Assembly (NCBI RefSeq): GCF_000003195.3
Contig: NC_012879.2
Span: forward strand, 37,560,647-37,624,646
DNA: 64,000 nucleotides
Direction of reading: 5' to 3'
Origin: Sorghum bicolor
Lineage: Eukaryota > Streptophyta > Magnoliopsida > Poales > Poaceae
Shown: one piece after another, positions 10,014 through 20,319 of the stretch
How the letters are laid out: every line of letters starts with the position of its first letter
Numbering within the stretch: position 1 is the first letter of the stretch
Made by a program: the position numbers and the translations under genes
Notes under the pieces: generated by a model
Database searches by the model: none
Told to the model about the DNA's origin: nothing
What the model saw: the letters and a program-made list of their open reading frames with translations, nothing else

Positions 10014-13000
10014 CATGTTCAATAGCGCCTGGATCACCGATATAGCTCGCACGCGAATTTGGTTGGCTGCTTCTATCTCTTTGGTGTCTTCATCGGCAGA
10101 GCCTTCCACCGGCTTAAGTTTCTTCTTCATCTGCAGCGCCGTGCGGGCTTGGACATTTCGCTCTTGCTCAAGACGCTTGATCACCTCAGGCAGCTGGTTC
10201 TCCTCTTGTTTAGCCTGGGACAAGGCTTCTTCCACTTGCTTGAGTTCTGCCAGCAGGGCCTCTCTTTTTGCCGACAGGTCAGAAATCTTGTGCTTCAGCG
10301 CATCTCCTGAGGACTTTAAGATACCGATGTTCTTGTGCTTGTCATCGGCAAGGAGTTTTACTTTCATCATTTCCTCGGAAAGCTGAGCCTGAGCAGCTCT
10401 ATCGGCTAGGCGCTGAGTACCCCATTGATATTGCAGCTGACAGCTTTCCAGATGTGCAGCTTGAAAGAGGGCTTCTTCAGCATCGGCGGGGATTTGGCCT
10501 CTAAGGGTCTTGAACAAAGCCTTGGCCGGATCAGAATCGTCGACTAGTTGGGCTGTGTCTTGATGGAGGAGGGCCGATAATTCTTCCAATTTTGCCCTGA
10601 TCTCTACCGATGTATTTCCAACTACCCGGGAGGAGCTTGCTTCCTCACCTTCATCTTCGGAGATGTCAATGGCGAAGGAGAACAAACTATCAGGAGAGTC
10701 CTGCTCTTGGAAAAGAAATGAAACAAATTATTCTATGGTTAGGTATTGATAAATGATATAGACAAGGATTGGATAACTTACTTGTTTCTGGGCAATCTCT
10801 CGCCTCTGACCAAAAGATGCCGATGGAACCACAGGCTGATCGGCTGGGGTTGCCGATGGAACTATGTCGGCTGAAAGAATAACAGGGATAATTATGAGAC
10901 AGCGAAAGTGGGGTCATCGGCAATGATTTCGTAAAGGTATGTTACCTTGAGGAGGTGCAATGCTTGTATGGATCGAGGAAACTACCGATGCTATGATTGA
11001 GCCTGCTGGATCGGTAGTTTGCTCGCCCACATCAGCCGATGTGTCTTCCGGCTGGGGTACTTCTGGCTGGGGTTCTTCTAGCTGGAGTTCTTCCACTTGG
11101 GGTGCTTCTTGCAGCTGAGGGGGAGATGGTGCTTGTTGCATCTAGGCTTCTGGAGAGGAAGGAGAAGATTCTACTGGGATTGGTGATTCTTGGGGAGGAG
11201 AAGGTATTGCTGTCTTTTGACGCTTTGCTTGTGCTCTGGTATTCTTGGCACCTTTTCTCTTTGGCTGACTACACTGGGGCATCGACACTTTTGCTTCTGG
11301 TCTTTGCCGATGCGCCGGTGTGCTGATACAGAAAAGGAAATTTGTGAGTACAGGTGTAACAGATGTAAGAATGAGATCGGTATGAAAGAGTTTGAAATGT
11401 ACCTTGAAAGCCTGTGCCAAAGCAGAGGCAGCTACTGATGGAGATGTCTTAGTCCTCTTGGTGGTGACTTTCTTGAGGCGTATGCCTCGATGCATGATGG
11501 CAGCCAAAGTGGGAGCGTTGTTGTCGATTGAAGAGATCGGACCTGATGGAAAAAGATCAATCGGCTTGCCACTCCTGCTGACCGATGGGGGGACATTGTC
11601 GACCTGCAATACGATACAGAAAGTGAGTTACCGATAGAAATAAAAGTGAAAGAATTGAGATATCGGTTTGGTAATACTTACAGTGTTCTCAGGAACTTTG
11701 TACTGGGGGTCGATCATGCGACGGTACGTCAGAGCTGATTTGCAAAATAAATGCTCCTTCCATTCTTCCCACCATTGTTTGTGCGCCTGAGTAATAAAGA
11801 GGGCTGGGATCCACTCTGATAGATCTACATCTGTATCGGCATTCGGTGGCAATTGGGCTACTCGGGTCCACTCAAGAAGGCTAGTGATGGTCTCCCTAGG
11901 TTTTATCACATCGGCATAACAAAGAGCAATCGGTAGCTAACCGAAATCGAGTTGACGGGCTAGTGCCGATGGGTTGTAGAACTCATAAGTCTGGTTGGAA
12001 GCTTTCCCACTGCCGAAGAAATTCACTGGTATAGCTCTGGGAGTGATTAGTGCCATCATAAGGAAACATGGTATGTGGATCTTCATAAGGCATCCACGCT
12101 CGCTGCTCTCTGGTCAGGCCTTCGTACAAGGTCTGGAAGAATCGGCTGACCTGGTCTGCGTTGCCACCGGTGCCAGGCAGAACGATGACAGCCTCGCCAA
12201 AGTTCACAGGAGGGCGAGTTGCCGATTCTTCTTCATCTAATTCATAATCCTCGGCTATGTCCCTGGGGAAGCGTTGTGTGAAGAGGTTGAATTCGAGATG
12301 CTTGTGCATGTGAAGGCTAAGCCACATATTGACGAACCACCAGAGTCCTCCTAGGTTGCGGATGGACTGGCCGAGCAGAAGTCTTCTGGCTACTTGGTGG
12401 AGGAGGTGGTAGGCAGAGCCAAGAAGGTATCGGCCGAGGGGAAATCGGCCACCATTGGCTAATCTCTCTGCTGCTGATAGGTAGACAGAGGTTGGTCCTG
12501 CCACATGTTCAGGAAGGTGGTTTGCTCCTTTATGTTAATAGGCCCCGTTCTACGATACTTCTGAATGTATCCAGACCAGCCGCCAATAGCGCGGGTTTCC
12601 ACTTTGGCACTAGGCGTGGTGTCAAACAGGTGACTATTATTGGCAGTGGATACATCTAAGCCGGTGAGCATAAGCACATCGGTAAGAGTGGGAGAAGCAG
12701 GGCCATGACCAAAGACAAAGGCGTTAAGAGTGTCCAACTAGAAATAAGATGCAGCTATCAGCAATGACTCATTCCTATGCATATCGGCAATGGACAACCT
12801 GATGCATTGATCCAGTTTTCTCTCACCCCACTAGATTTCATTTGAGTGGCTGACTCGCAAGAACCAATCCTTCCATCCCACGGTAGGACTGGGCCAGGAA
12901 CGGAAGGTATCCTTCCACAGATCCAGAGAAAAGTTCTCGGCTCTAAAGGGGATTCTGTTTGTTTCTGCGTTGATAAGGTCGGTGGGATCTAGATCCCCTA

Positions 13001-13207
13001 ACGGACCAAGACATTGGAGATGTGGTTGATCGGTAGGGATGACAATTTTATTGGACAGATCCTAATGGTTTTGAAGTTAAAAAGAAGAACAAAAGAAGAA
13101 AAAAGAAGAATGTTCAGTAAAATAAATTACGAATGAACGGGGATATGGTAAAGGTACAAGAGATAAGGTGATGAACTGACCTCGGGAACGGCGAAGTTGA
13201 TGGCCAT
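10014..13207 (-). pseudogene. Antisense PMD-family gene of element A, broken
   Basis: ATG at 13207-13205 (MAINFAVPE, then a GT donor). The exon order matches element B: a tiny first exon, a long exon with the plant mobile domain (12,736 down to about 11,690), three short proline/glutamine-rich exons, and a last exon (about 10,710-10,014) predicted as coiled coil rich in Glu, Lys and Gln. Relative to B the PMD exon carries a deletion of roughly 60-100 bp near 12,030-12,050 plus stops near 11,938 and 12,737, so the protein is interrupted. The donor after exon 3 is a normal GT (near 11,400). PMD proteins are host nuclear proteins often captured by plant transposons. No function can be inferred for this copy. 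Confidence 0.8.
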
Positions 13208-13346
13208 CCCTTCACGAAAAGTGTGATTGAAGACTTTGAGGTTGGGCTTCGTTTGAGTTCTTGGAGCTCTCGAACAGCGACGCCGCCAGAAAAGTGGAGT
13301 TGGGGCTGTAGAATGATGCAATGGAGGAGGAGTGCCCGAGAAGGAA

Positions 13347-13356
13347 CTATTTATAG
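13347..13356 (-). promoter_or_regulatory. TATA box of the antisense PMD gene (element A)
   Basis: CTATAAATAG on the minus strand, 140 bp upstream of ATG 13207. Same sequence and spacing as in D and B. Confidence 0.7.
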
Positions 13357-13530
13357 GACAAAATGGGCAAGGGTAAATCTGACTTATCACTTCGCCGTAT
13401 CCATAAAATCCGAGGATACTCAGGAAGATATGGTAACTGTTCACACGGTAATCAAGGGATTGTGCAGGTGATTTGACAGGAAGCGGTCGTGATCTGGAGA
13501 TATTTTATTGTGTGAGATTTCCTGGTCGGT

Positions 13531-13673
13531 CCATCGGCAGCGCCTTGTAACGGTAATATTGCCGATGGACAGATAAAGTGGGGATATCCGTTTGGGAAGA
13601 TAAGATACTTTACTCTATAGGACGTCCTGATCGGTCCATCGGCAGCTCGCTGCAACGGTAACATTGCCGATGG
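13531..13673. repeat. Two 9-20-9 palindromes upstream of the antisense promoter, element A
   Basis: CCATCGGCA/TGCCGATGG arms at 13531-13539 with 13560-13568, and at 13636-13644 with 13665-13673. Both spacers are exactly 20 bases and share the core AACGGTAA. The two modules are 105 bp apart and lie about 175-290 bp upstream of the antisense TATA box. Confidence 0.8.
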
Positions 13674-13850
13674 GCGACTAAAGTGAAGATGTCCATTTGG
13701 GAAGTTGAGGATTTCGAGGAATCTACGGAGGAATCGGACCAGGGTTGTTCAGATTAAGGCTGTCGGTTACCAAATTGGGAGAATTAATTGCGGAAAAGCA
13801 TCATTACTGCAGAGAATTTCAGAGCATTAATGATTTCATACTCCGAAATT

Positions 13851-13860
13851 AGGGGGCATG
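13851..13860 (+). other. Polypurine tract, element A
   Basis: AGGGGGCATG directly abuts the 3' LTR start. Purine runs at this position prime plus-strand synthesis in LTR retrotransposons. B and D have TGGGGGGCATG at the same place. Confidence 0.7.
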
Positions 13861-14580
13861 TGTTGACACCATTTTTGGACACGTATCCAGGATCGGTAGA
13901 GTGTAGGTCGGCAAGATATGGTGGCAATACTTGGTCTGCAGGAGAAGTTGCCGATGAGGATGGTTGCCGATGAAGGGACGGCTGAATATGACTAAGTCCG
14001 TAGGTGGTTGTGTGTTTGTGCTGATGGTCAGTGTTAATCTGTGCTGATGGCTACAATGAGGGGTCTGCCGATGATACGGAGGAAGAATCTGAAGGTTGCC
14101 GATTGTCCTATGGAGGTGTCCCAGTTTGTCACGGGAGGATGGTTTTATGTTTTCCTTAGTTATTTAAATCGTTTTGTATACGGATTCTGTTTAATTTGGA
14201 ATTCGAGTTCTAGTCGTGTCTGGTTAAAGCTCTTTGAGCAGGGTATAAATGCAAACCCTGGGGCTTTGTTATATGGATCTATCAATCAATCAATCAAACA
14301 CAAGTTTTTACTCATATTCCAGTATTTACTTTTTCGACGACTTCGTCATATTTTCCTTTTTCATTACGAGTTCTTAGGAGTTCGTCGACTTAAGCTCGGC
14401 GTATTCTCAAGTTCCGTGTGAATACCTCTTGGCCGTGGCATCCGGGCGCATCGCTGTTGTCGGCACCAAAGTATTCGAGTTATCACCTTTGCCGATAGTA
14501 AGGTCAAATCGGCTGGCACGCCTTAACGTTTGAATCGGGTATTAGCCCTTTGTGTTTGCAGATCAGCTTTTGCATCAACA
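13861..14580 (+). repeat. 3' LTR of element A (720 bp)
   Basis: TGTTGACACC to TTGCATCAACA, with a TATAAAT box near 14244. It differs from the 5' LTR at about 20 positions by eye, including one single-base insertion and one deletion near 14045-14065. Confidence 0.93.
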
Positions 14581-15928
14581 AGCCCCTACGTTCTTAAGGC
14601 CGAAAGGCATGGTTATGTAGCAAAACATTCCGAAAGGGTTGCTAAAAGAGGTCGCGAGCTGGTCGGACTCTTTCATCTTGATTTGGTGGTATCCAGAATA
14701 AGCATCAACAAAAGACAAAGTTTCACACCCTGCTAGAGAGTCAACTATCTGGTCGATACGAGGTAATGGAAAAGGATTCTTAGGAAATGATTTATTTAAA
14801 CTAGTATATTCTACACACATCCTCCACTTCCCATTTTTCTTTTTGACTAATACAGGGTTAGCTAACCACTCGAGATGGAATACCTCCTTGATGAACCCGA
14901 CCGCCAGCAACTTGTGGATCTCCTCCCCGATGGCCCGACGCTTCTCCTCATCGAATCGGTGCAGGCGCTGCTTCATAGGCTTGGAGCCAGCTCGGATGTC
15001 CAAGGAGTGCTCGTCGACTTCCCTCAGTATGCCTGGCATGTCCGAGGGACTCCACGCAAACATGTCGGCGTTTGCACGAAGAAAGTTGACGAGCATTGCT
15101 TCCTATTTGGGGTCGAGGCTCGAGCTGATCCTCAACGCCTTGCCTTCCGAGGCCTCGGGGTCGAGGGAGACGAGCTTTGTCTCCTCCGCCGGCTCGAAGC
15201 TCCTAGCGTGTCGCTTGGGGTCGGGGATGTCCTGGTCGCCGTCACCGAGGCTAGTGATGATGGACAGCGACTCAGCCAGAGCCTCTGCCTGCTCAATGCA
15301 CTCCACGTCACATTGGTAGGCGTGCTGGCTCGTCGTGCTGACGGTGATGATGCCATTCGGACCAGGCATCTTGAGATTGAGATAGGTGTAGTTGGGGATG
15401 GCGATAAACTAGGCGTAGCATGGTCGCCCTAGAATTGCGTGGTAGGTCCCTGTGAACCCGACCACATCGAAGGTAAGGACCTCCTACCTGAAGTTGTCCG
15501 GGTCCCAAAGCAGACGGGCAGGTCGATCTGCCCGAGAGGATGGGCACGATGCTCCGGCACCACTCCGTGGAATGGCGATGCGTCGTTCCTCAGCCGAGAC
15601 TTGCTGATCCTCATGAGGGCCAAGGTCTCGGTGTAAAGAGTGTTGAGGCCGCGGCCTCCGTCCATCAACACCTTGGAGAGACGAGTCTCGGCAATGATGG
15701 GATCGACGATCAGTGGATAGCACCCAGGATTGGGGATCCGATCCGGGTGATCATGCCGATCAAACGTGTTTGCGCTCTCCGGCCATTGAGGTACGAGGGC
15801 GTAGCTGTGCTAACCACGCAAACCTCTCGGAGTTCGTGCTTCCTTTGACTCGCGGTGAGGCGAGCCGCATGTCCCCCAAAGATCAAGAGGCAGTTCTTGA
15901 CCATGGGGAAGCCTTCTCACTCGGCGTC
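14581..15928 (-). pseudogene. Element C1 segment: N-terminal RT, protease, end of gag
   Basis: On the minus strand, 15096-14581 encodes the start of RT (FLRANADMFAW ... FVDAYSGYHQIKMKESDQ), joining in sequence to 2196-1823. Upstream, 15928-15103 encodes the protease (LMDGG near 15,668) and linker, with several frameshifts. A TAG at 15105-15103 separates protease and RT in the same frame, exactly as in C2 (54937-54935). The right edge is the B insertion, and gag continues at 28338. The piece is a decayed fragment. Confidence 0.85.
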
Positions 15929-16624
15929 TGTTGACACCGTTTTTGGGCACGTGTCTAGGATGGCAGGATAAGGTGGCAGTACGATGTTTACAAAGTGGGT
16001 TGCCGATGAGGATGGTTGCCGATGAGGGAGAAGTTGAACGTGACTAAGTCCACAGGCAGTAATATGGTGCCGATGGCTAGATAAGAAAGTCTGCCGATGA
16101 CTATGGCAAAGGGTCTGCCGATGATGCAAAGAGCGAGTCCGGAAGCTGCCGGTCGTTATGTGGAGGAGTTTCGGTTTGTCACGAAGGATAGTTTTGTTAT
16201 TTCCTTAATTATTTGCATCGTTTTGTATACGGATTCCGTGTAATTCGGAATTCGAATTCTAATCGTGTCTGGTTGTAGCTCTTTGAGCAGGGTATAAATA
16301 TAGACCCTAGGGCCTTGTAATAGAAAATCAATCAAGGAATCAAACACACGTTTTTACTCATATTCCAGTATTTACTTTTCGACGACTTCGTCATACTTTT
16401 TCCTTTTGTTACGAGTTCTTAGGAATTTGTCGACTTAAGCTCGGTGTGTTCTCAAGTTCCGCGTGAGTACCTCTTAGCCGTGACATCCGGGCGCATCGCT
16501 GTTGTCAGGACTAAAGTATTCGAGTTATCACCTTTGCCGATAGCAAGGTCAAATCGGCTGGCAGGCCTTAACGTTTGAATCGGGTATTAGCCCTTTGTGT
16601 TTGCAGACCAGTTTTGCATCAACA
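15929..16624 (+). repeat. 5' LTR of element B (696 bp)
   Basis: TGTTGACACC to TTGCATCAACA. It contains seven GCCGAT/ATCGGC words, including the direct repeat TTGCCGATGAGG near 16010-16030. Confidence 0.95.
16293..16300 (+). promoter_or_regulatory. LTR TATA box, element B
   Basis: TATAAATA follows the conserved string CTTTGAGCAGGG. The same element is found at 28006-28013 in the 3' LTR and in the A and D LTRs. It is the likely core promoter of the gag-pol transcript. Confidence 0.65.
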
Positions 16625-16631
16625 CATCTTT

Positions 16632-16649
16632 TGGCACGCTCGGTGGGAC
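16632..16649 (+). other. Candidate primer-binding site, element B
   Basis: TGGCACGCTCGGTGGGAC starts a few bases after the 5' LTR, differing by one base from the element A site. Confidence 0.65.
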
Positions 16650-16671
16650 AGGATTCAAGATCAAGATCAAC

Positions 16672-19600
16672 ATGTCGATCTCTGACCTCGATCAAGAGAA
16701 CGTCATCCCCGTGACGGAGGCCAACCTCAAGGATGAGCAGAAGCAAGCTATTGCCCAAGCCATGGAAGAGTTCAAGCAGCAATGCCTGAGGTCTTTCAGC
16801 ATAAACAGGAGCGGCGAAGTGGTCCAGAAAGATGCACTGCCGGCACCACGGCAGGTTACCTTTGACGCCAATCCTGGCAAGCTTCAAGATATGGTTGACA
16901 ATGCCATCAATCGAGCGTTGATTAACCAAGCTGGTGTACTGTCTAATACGGTTTTCAATGCCGTGGCAAGAACTTTCAAGGAAGGACAAATCCCACCAGA
17001 TTATGTGGGCTCTTCCCATCATCAGCCAACGGCACCAGAGGTCACGGCTCCATCGGCTGCCTTGACGACTGCAAGTGCACAATCTGTCGTCCCTCCAAGT
17101 ACATCGGGGACTACTGGTGCACTATCTATGCCGATGACAACCAACCCACAAATTTCAGTTGGGCAGCATGAACAGACAACAGATATGTTGTCATCGGCAA
17201 TGTCAGGGTTGACTCTTCCTCCCAACTGGTGGGGTTACGGTATGCCTCCAGAGTTGACACCGGGAACATCACAAATAACTGACATGAGGGGCAAAACTCC
17301 TATGACATCGGCACCTCCCAATGCGCCGGTGAACCAGAGTCCTCGGTATACCAGAACTACTACTGCAAGGCCTCACACTGGAAATCCTCATGATTCAATG
17401 TTCCAGATGCCCAACGCATCGGCAGAGTCAATGCTGATGCAACAGAGGGCTATGGCCCAGTCGGGGTATGTCAATTCAACGACGGTACCCAATTACCAAT
17501 CATCGGCAGCACCTATGCCGATGAACGCTAATAACAGATGGCTTGGACAGCAAGCCTTTCCACAATCGCCCCAGCAGAGTTACCAGACTACAGGGTTCCA
17601 GCAAGGGCAGGTCTATCCTGGGTTCCAAGGTCAGGGGATTCCCAACCAGCCAATGAATTTTGGACAGCAACTCGGAGGACAGCCAATCGGTGGACAGCAG
17701 TTTGGTGGTCCGCAGATTGGAGGACAGGTGATCAATACAATGTTCCGTGCAGATCACGTCCCGAACAGACACGTGGAGGTTCGCCACCAAGTGCCAGATC
17801 CGCAGCCGCCTCATCGGCAAGATGCCGATGCATATTGGGCCGATAAGATTGCTGAAGTAATGAGGGAACAATTTGGGATAAAACCCAAAGTCAACACTTA
17901 TTCTTATCGGACACCGTATCCTCCCGCGTATGATTTGATTCCGCTTCCACATCGGTACAAGGTACCGGATTTTACAAAGTTTTCCGGGCAGGACGACACG
18001 TCAACCATGGAGCATGTCAACAGGTTCATCATTCAATGTGGAGAGGCTGGTAACAGGGACGAATTGAGTGTTCGTCTATTTTCATCATCATTGTCTGGAT
18101 CGGCCTTTACTTGGTTCATATCATTACCTCCCAACTCAGTAATTACTTGGGCCGATCTAGAGAAGCAATTCCACAAATACTTCTTCTCGGGGGTTCATGA
18201 GAAGAAGATCACCGACTTGGTCAAGTTGAGGCAATGTAATGATGAGTCGGTTGAGGGATTTGTGCAGAGGATACGAGAGGTCAAGAATAAATGCTATAGC
18301 CTGGTTCTGGATGATCGGCAGCTAGCCGATTTGGCTTTCCAGGGTTTGTTGCCACATATCAGGGATAAGTATGCCTCTCAGGAGTTCGAAAGTTTAAGTC
18401 ATTTGGTGCAGAGGATTTCTGATCAAGACATCAAGCCTTTCGAGCCTAAAAGAGCATGGAATAGGAAAGTGTCATTTGTCGATGAAGCAACAAGCTCAGA
18501 TTCTGATGAAGAACCAGTAATCGGCTTGGCAGAGTGGGTAAAAAACAAGAAGCCGATGTCTTGTCCTTTTGGGCAGAAGGAACCAGAGAAGTTTGCTTTT
18601 GACACCGCTAAGGCTGATAGGATATTTGACTTTCTACTTCAGGAAGGTCAGATCAAACTGTCACCTAACCATGTGATCCCATCGGCAGAAGAGTTGAAGA
18701 GGATGAGATATTGCAAGTGGCATAATGCAACTTCCCATGACACCAACGAGTGCAAAGTATTCAGACAGCAGCTGCAATCGGCTATAGAGTCAGGGAGAAT
18801 CAAGTTTGACAGTTCCAAAGCCCAGAAGCCGATGAAGATAGACCAACATCCTTTCCCGACAAACATGTTGGATGCTAAGGGGAAGGCTAAGGTCTTAACA
18901 TCGGAGACAGCTGAGAAGAGTGCATCGGTAGATCCTCAGCATCAAGTTACTACTGCCGATGCAAGAAGTAAGGGCTTGGTCCAGGAAGGAACTTGCTCAG
19001 GAAGGCCTCCTCGATTTGGTATCGTCATAACTCATAGAAGGCCTCGAGAAAAATGGCAACAACGGGAAGATCGGTATCGGCGCCAGCAGGAAGATTATCG
19101 ACGGGAAGAAGAAAGACGCCGACACGAGTGGAATCGGCACAGGGATCATTGGAATTGTCCATTCTTCATCCATTGTTGGGAGGAAAATATCAAGCTTCCT
19201 ACTGTCAGAGACTACCCTGAGTGCAACGGTTATGATCGGTACGATAGGATCGATCGGCATTATCATGATGATGAACGGCGATTTAATGGGCCGATCAGAG
19301 GAAGGGTGTCAGTTCATGACCGGCTGGGGGGCAGATTTAGTGGGCACGACAGACTTAGTGACCGTGTCCAGTATTTTCCCAGGAACCAAGAAGAGCTCGA
19401 GGAAATGGCTGATGCGCGGGTTCCCGATGAATTCATATTTTGCAGGGATGCTAACACGCATCGTATGGAGTCAAGGGAGAACCGACGCCCGACGGCAAGG
19501 CAAAGGCCACTTCCTCCATGGTGCCCTGGAGGATTAACCAAGACACAGAAAAGGAGATTGCAACGTGAAAGGCAAGAAGAGCTAAACAAGGGAGAGAACT

Positions 19601-20319
19601 CTGGAAGTCGGCAGCCGTCAGACACTAAGAGGGAAGGTCCATCGGCAGGCGTCAACATGGTCTTCATGCTGCCGATGGAGTTTCTTGCACCAGCCAGTGA
19701 TGATGAGTTGGAATTTTCTGATCAGATAGCTCAGTTGGCTCTGGATCCAATGACGGCTATCTTTGAGAAACCTGCCGATGACGAGAGGCAGCATCTTAAA
19801 GCTCTGTTCCTCAAAGGAAGGGTTGATGGGCAGCCAATGACCAAGATCCTAGTTGATGGTGGAGCTGCTATTAATATTATGCCGTATGCAGTATATCAGA
19901 AGCTTGGGAAAGGGGATCAAGATTTGACCAAGACCGATATGATGCTCAAAGACTTTGAAGGAAACGTGTCTCCAATCAAGGGGGCGATATGTGCAGAGTT
20001 GACCATCGGCAGCAAAACCTTGCCGACAACTTTTTTCATGATCAGCGGAAAAGGTGCTTACAACTTATTATTGGGAAGAGATTGGATTCATGCCAATTGT
20101 TGTATCCCATCTACAATGCATCAATGCTTGGTTCAGTGGGTAGGTGACAAGATTGAGATTGTCCCAGGAGATTCTTCTTATGTTATCGCATCGGCAGAAG
20201 CGGATACTTACGAAAGGACCAGGTGCATTTCAGGAGAAGTTTGGGAGAAAGATTTTCTCAAAGTTGCCGATTATGAGATTCCACCGATCCAAGCAGTCGG
20301 TTCTGACGACGGTTTTTAA
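16672..20319 (+). CDS. gag-protease polyprotein of element B, intact
   Basis: An open frame with the ATG at 16672 (MSISDLDQENVIP); an upstream in-frame ATG at 16597 lies in the LTR and is unlikely to be used. About 1,215 residues. Seen in order: a Pro/Gln/Ser-rich N-terminal half with a Gln-Gly repeat tract near 17,660-17,730; the structural gag core (about 17,930-18,480); a zinc-knuckle-like C-x2-H...H-x4-C near 18,714-18,755; an Arg/Glu-rich region near 19,020-19,150; and a retropepsin active site VDGGAAIN near 19,852. Gag packages the RNA, and the protease matures the polyprotein in cytoplasmic particles. It ends as TAATG, overlapping the pol start. It is full-length compared with copy A. 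Codons are interrupted throughout by the words ATCGGC and GCCGAT in different frames. Confidence 0.93.
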   Translation: MSISDLDQENVIPVTEANLKDEQKQAIAQAMEEFKQQCLRSFSINRSGEVVQKDALPAPRQVTFDANPGKLQDMVDNAINRALINQAGVLSNTVFNAVARTFKEGQIPPDYVGSSHHQPTAPEVTAPSAALTTASAQSVVPPSTSGTTGALSMPMTTNPQISVGQHEQTTDMLSSAMSGLTLPPNWWGYGMPPELTPGTSQITDMRGKTPMTSAPPNAPVNQSPRYTRTTTARPHTGNPHDSMFQMPNASAESMLMQQRAMAQSGYVNSTTVPNYQSSAAPMPMNANNRWLGQQAFPQSPQQSYQTTGFQQGQVYPGFQGQGIPNQPMNFGQQLGGQPIGGQQFGGPQIGGQVINTMFRADHVPNRHVEVRHQVPDPQPPHRQDADAYWADKIAEVMREQFGIKPKVNTYSYRTPYPPAYDLIPLPHRYKVPDFTKFSGQDDTSTMEHVNRFIIQCGEAGNRDELSVRLFSSSLSGSAFTWFISLPPNSVITWADLEKQFHKYFFSGVHEKKITDLVKLRQCNDESVEGFVQRIREVKNKCYSLVLDDRQLADLAFQGLLPHIRDKYASQEFESLSHLVQRISDQDIKPFEPKRAWNRKVSFVDEATSSDSDEEPVIGLAEWVKNKKPMSCPFGQKEPEKFAFDTAKADRIFDFLLQEGQIKLSPNHVIPSAEELKRMRYCKWHNATSHDTNECKVFRQQLQSAIESGRIKFDSSKAQKPMKIDQHPFPTNMLDAKGKAKVLTSETAEKSASVDPQHQVTTADARSKGLVQEGTCSGRPPRFGIVITHRRPREKWQQREDRYRRQQEDYRREEERRRHEWNRHRDHWNCPFFIHCWEENIKLPTVRDYPECNGYDRYDRIDRHYHDDERRFNGPIRGRVSVHDRLGGRFSGHDRLSDRVQYFPRNQEELEEMADARVPDEFIFCRDANTHRMESRENRRPTARQRPLPPWCPGGLTKTQKRRLQRERQEELNKGENSGSRQPSDTKREGPSAGVNMVFMLPMEFLAPASDDELEFSDQIAQLALDPMTAIFEKPADDERQHLKALFLKGRVDGQPMTKILVDGGAAINIMPYAVYQKLGKGDQDLTKTDMMLKDFEGNVSPIKGAICAELTIGSKTLPTTFFMISGKGAYNLLLGRDWIHANCCIPSTMHQCLVQWVGDKIEIVPGDSSYVIASAEADTYERTRCISGEVWEKDFLKVADYEIPPIQAVGSDDGF

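Larger units (their letters stand above)
2197..14580 (+). mobile_element. Element A: full-length but decayed Tat-lineage Ty3/Gypsy retrotransposon
   Basis: Two 720-bp LTRs flank a 10.9-kb interior with, in order, primer-binding site, gag-protease, pol (RT, RNase H, a second RNase H, integrase), and an antisense PMD gene next to the 3' LTR. The dual RNase H without a chromodomain places it in the Tat lineage. The flanking bases are agcca (2192-2196) and agccc (14581-14585), a 5-bp target duplication with one mismatch. Element C1 RT sequence continues across the insertion. By eye the LTRs differ at about 20 sites (near 3%), making A older than B. Confidence 0.93.
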
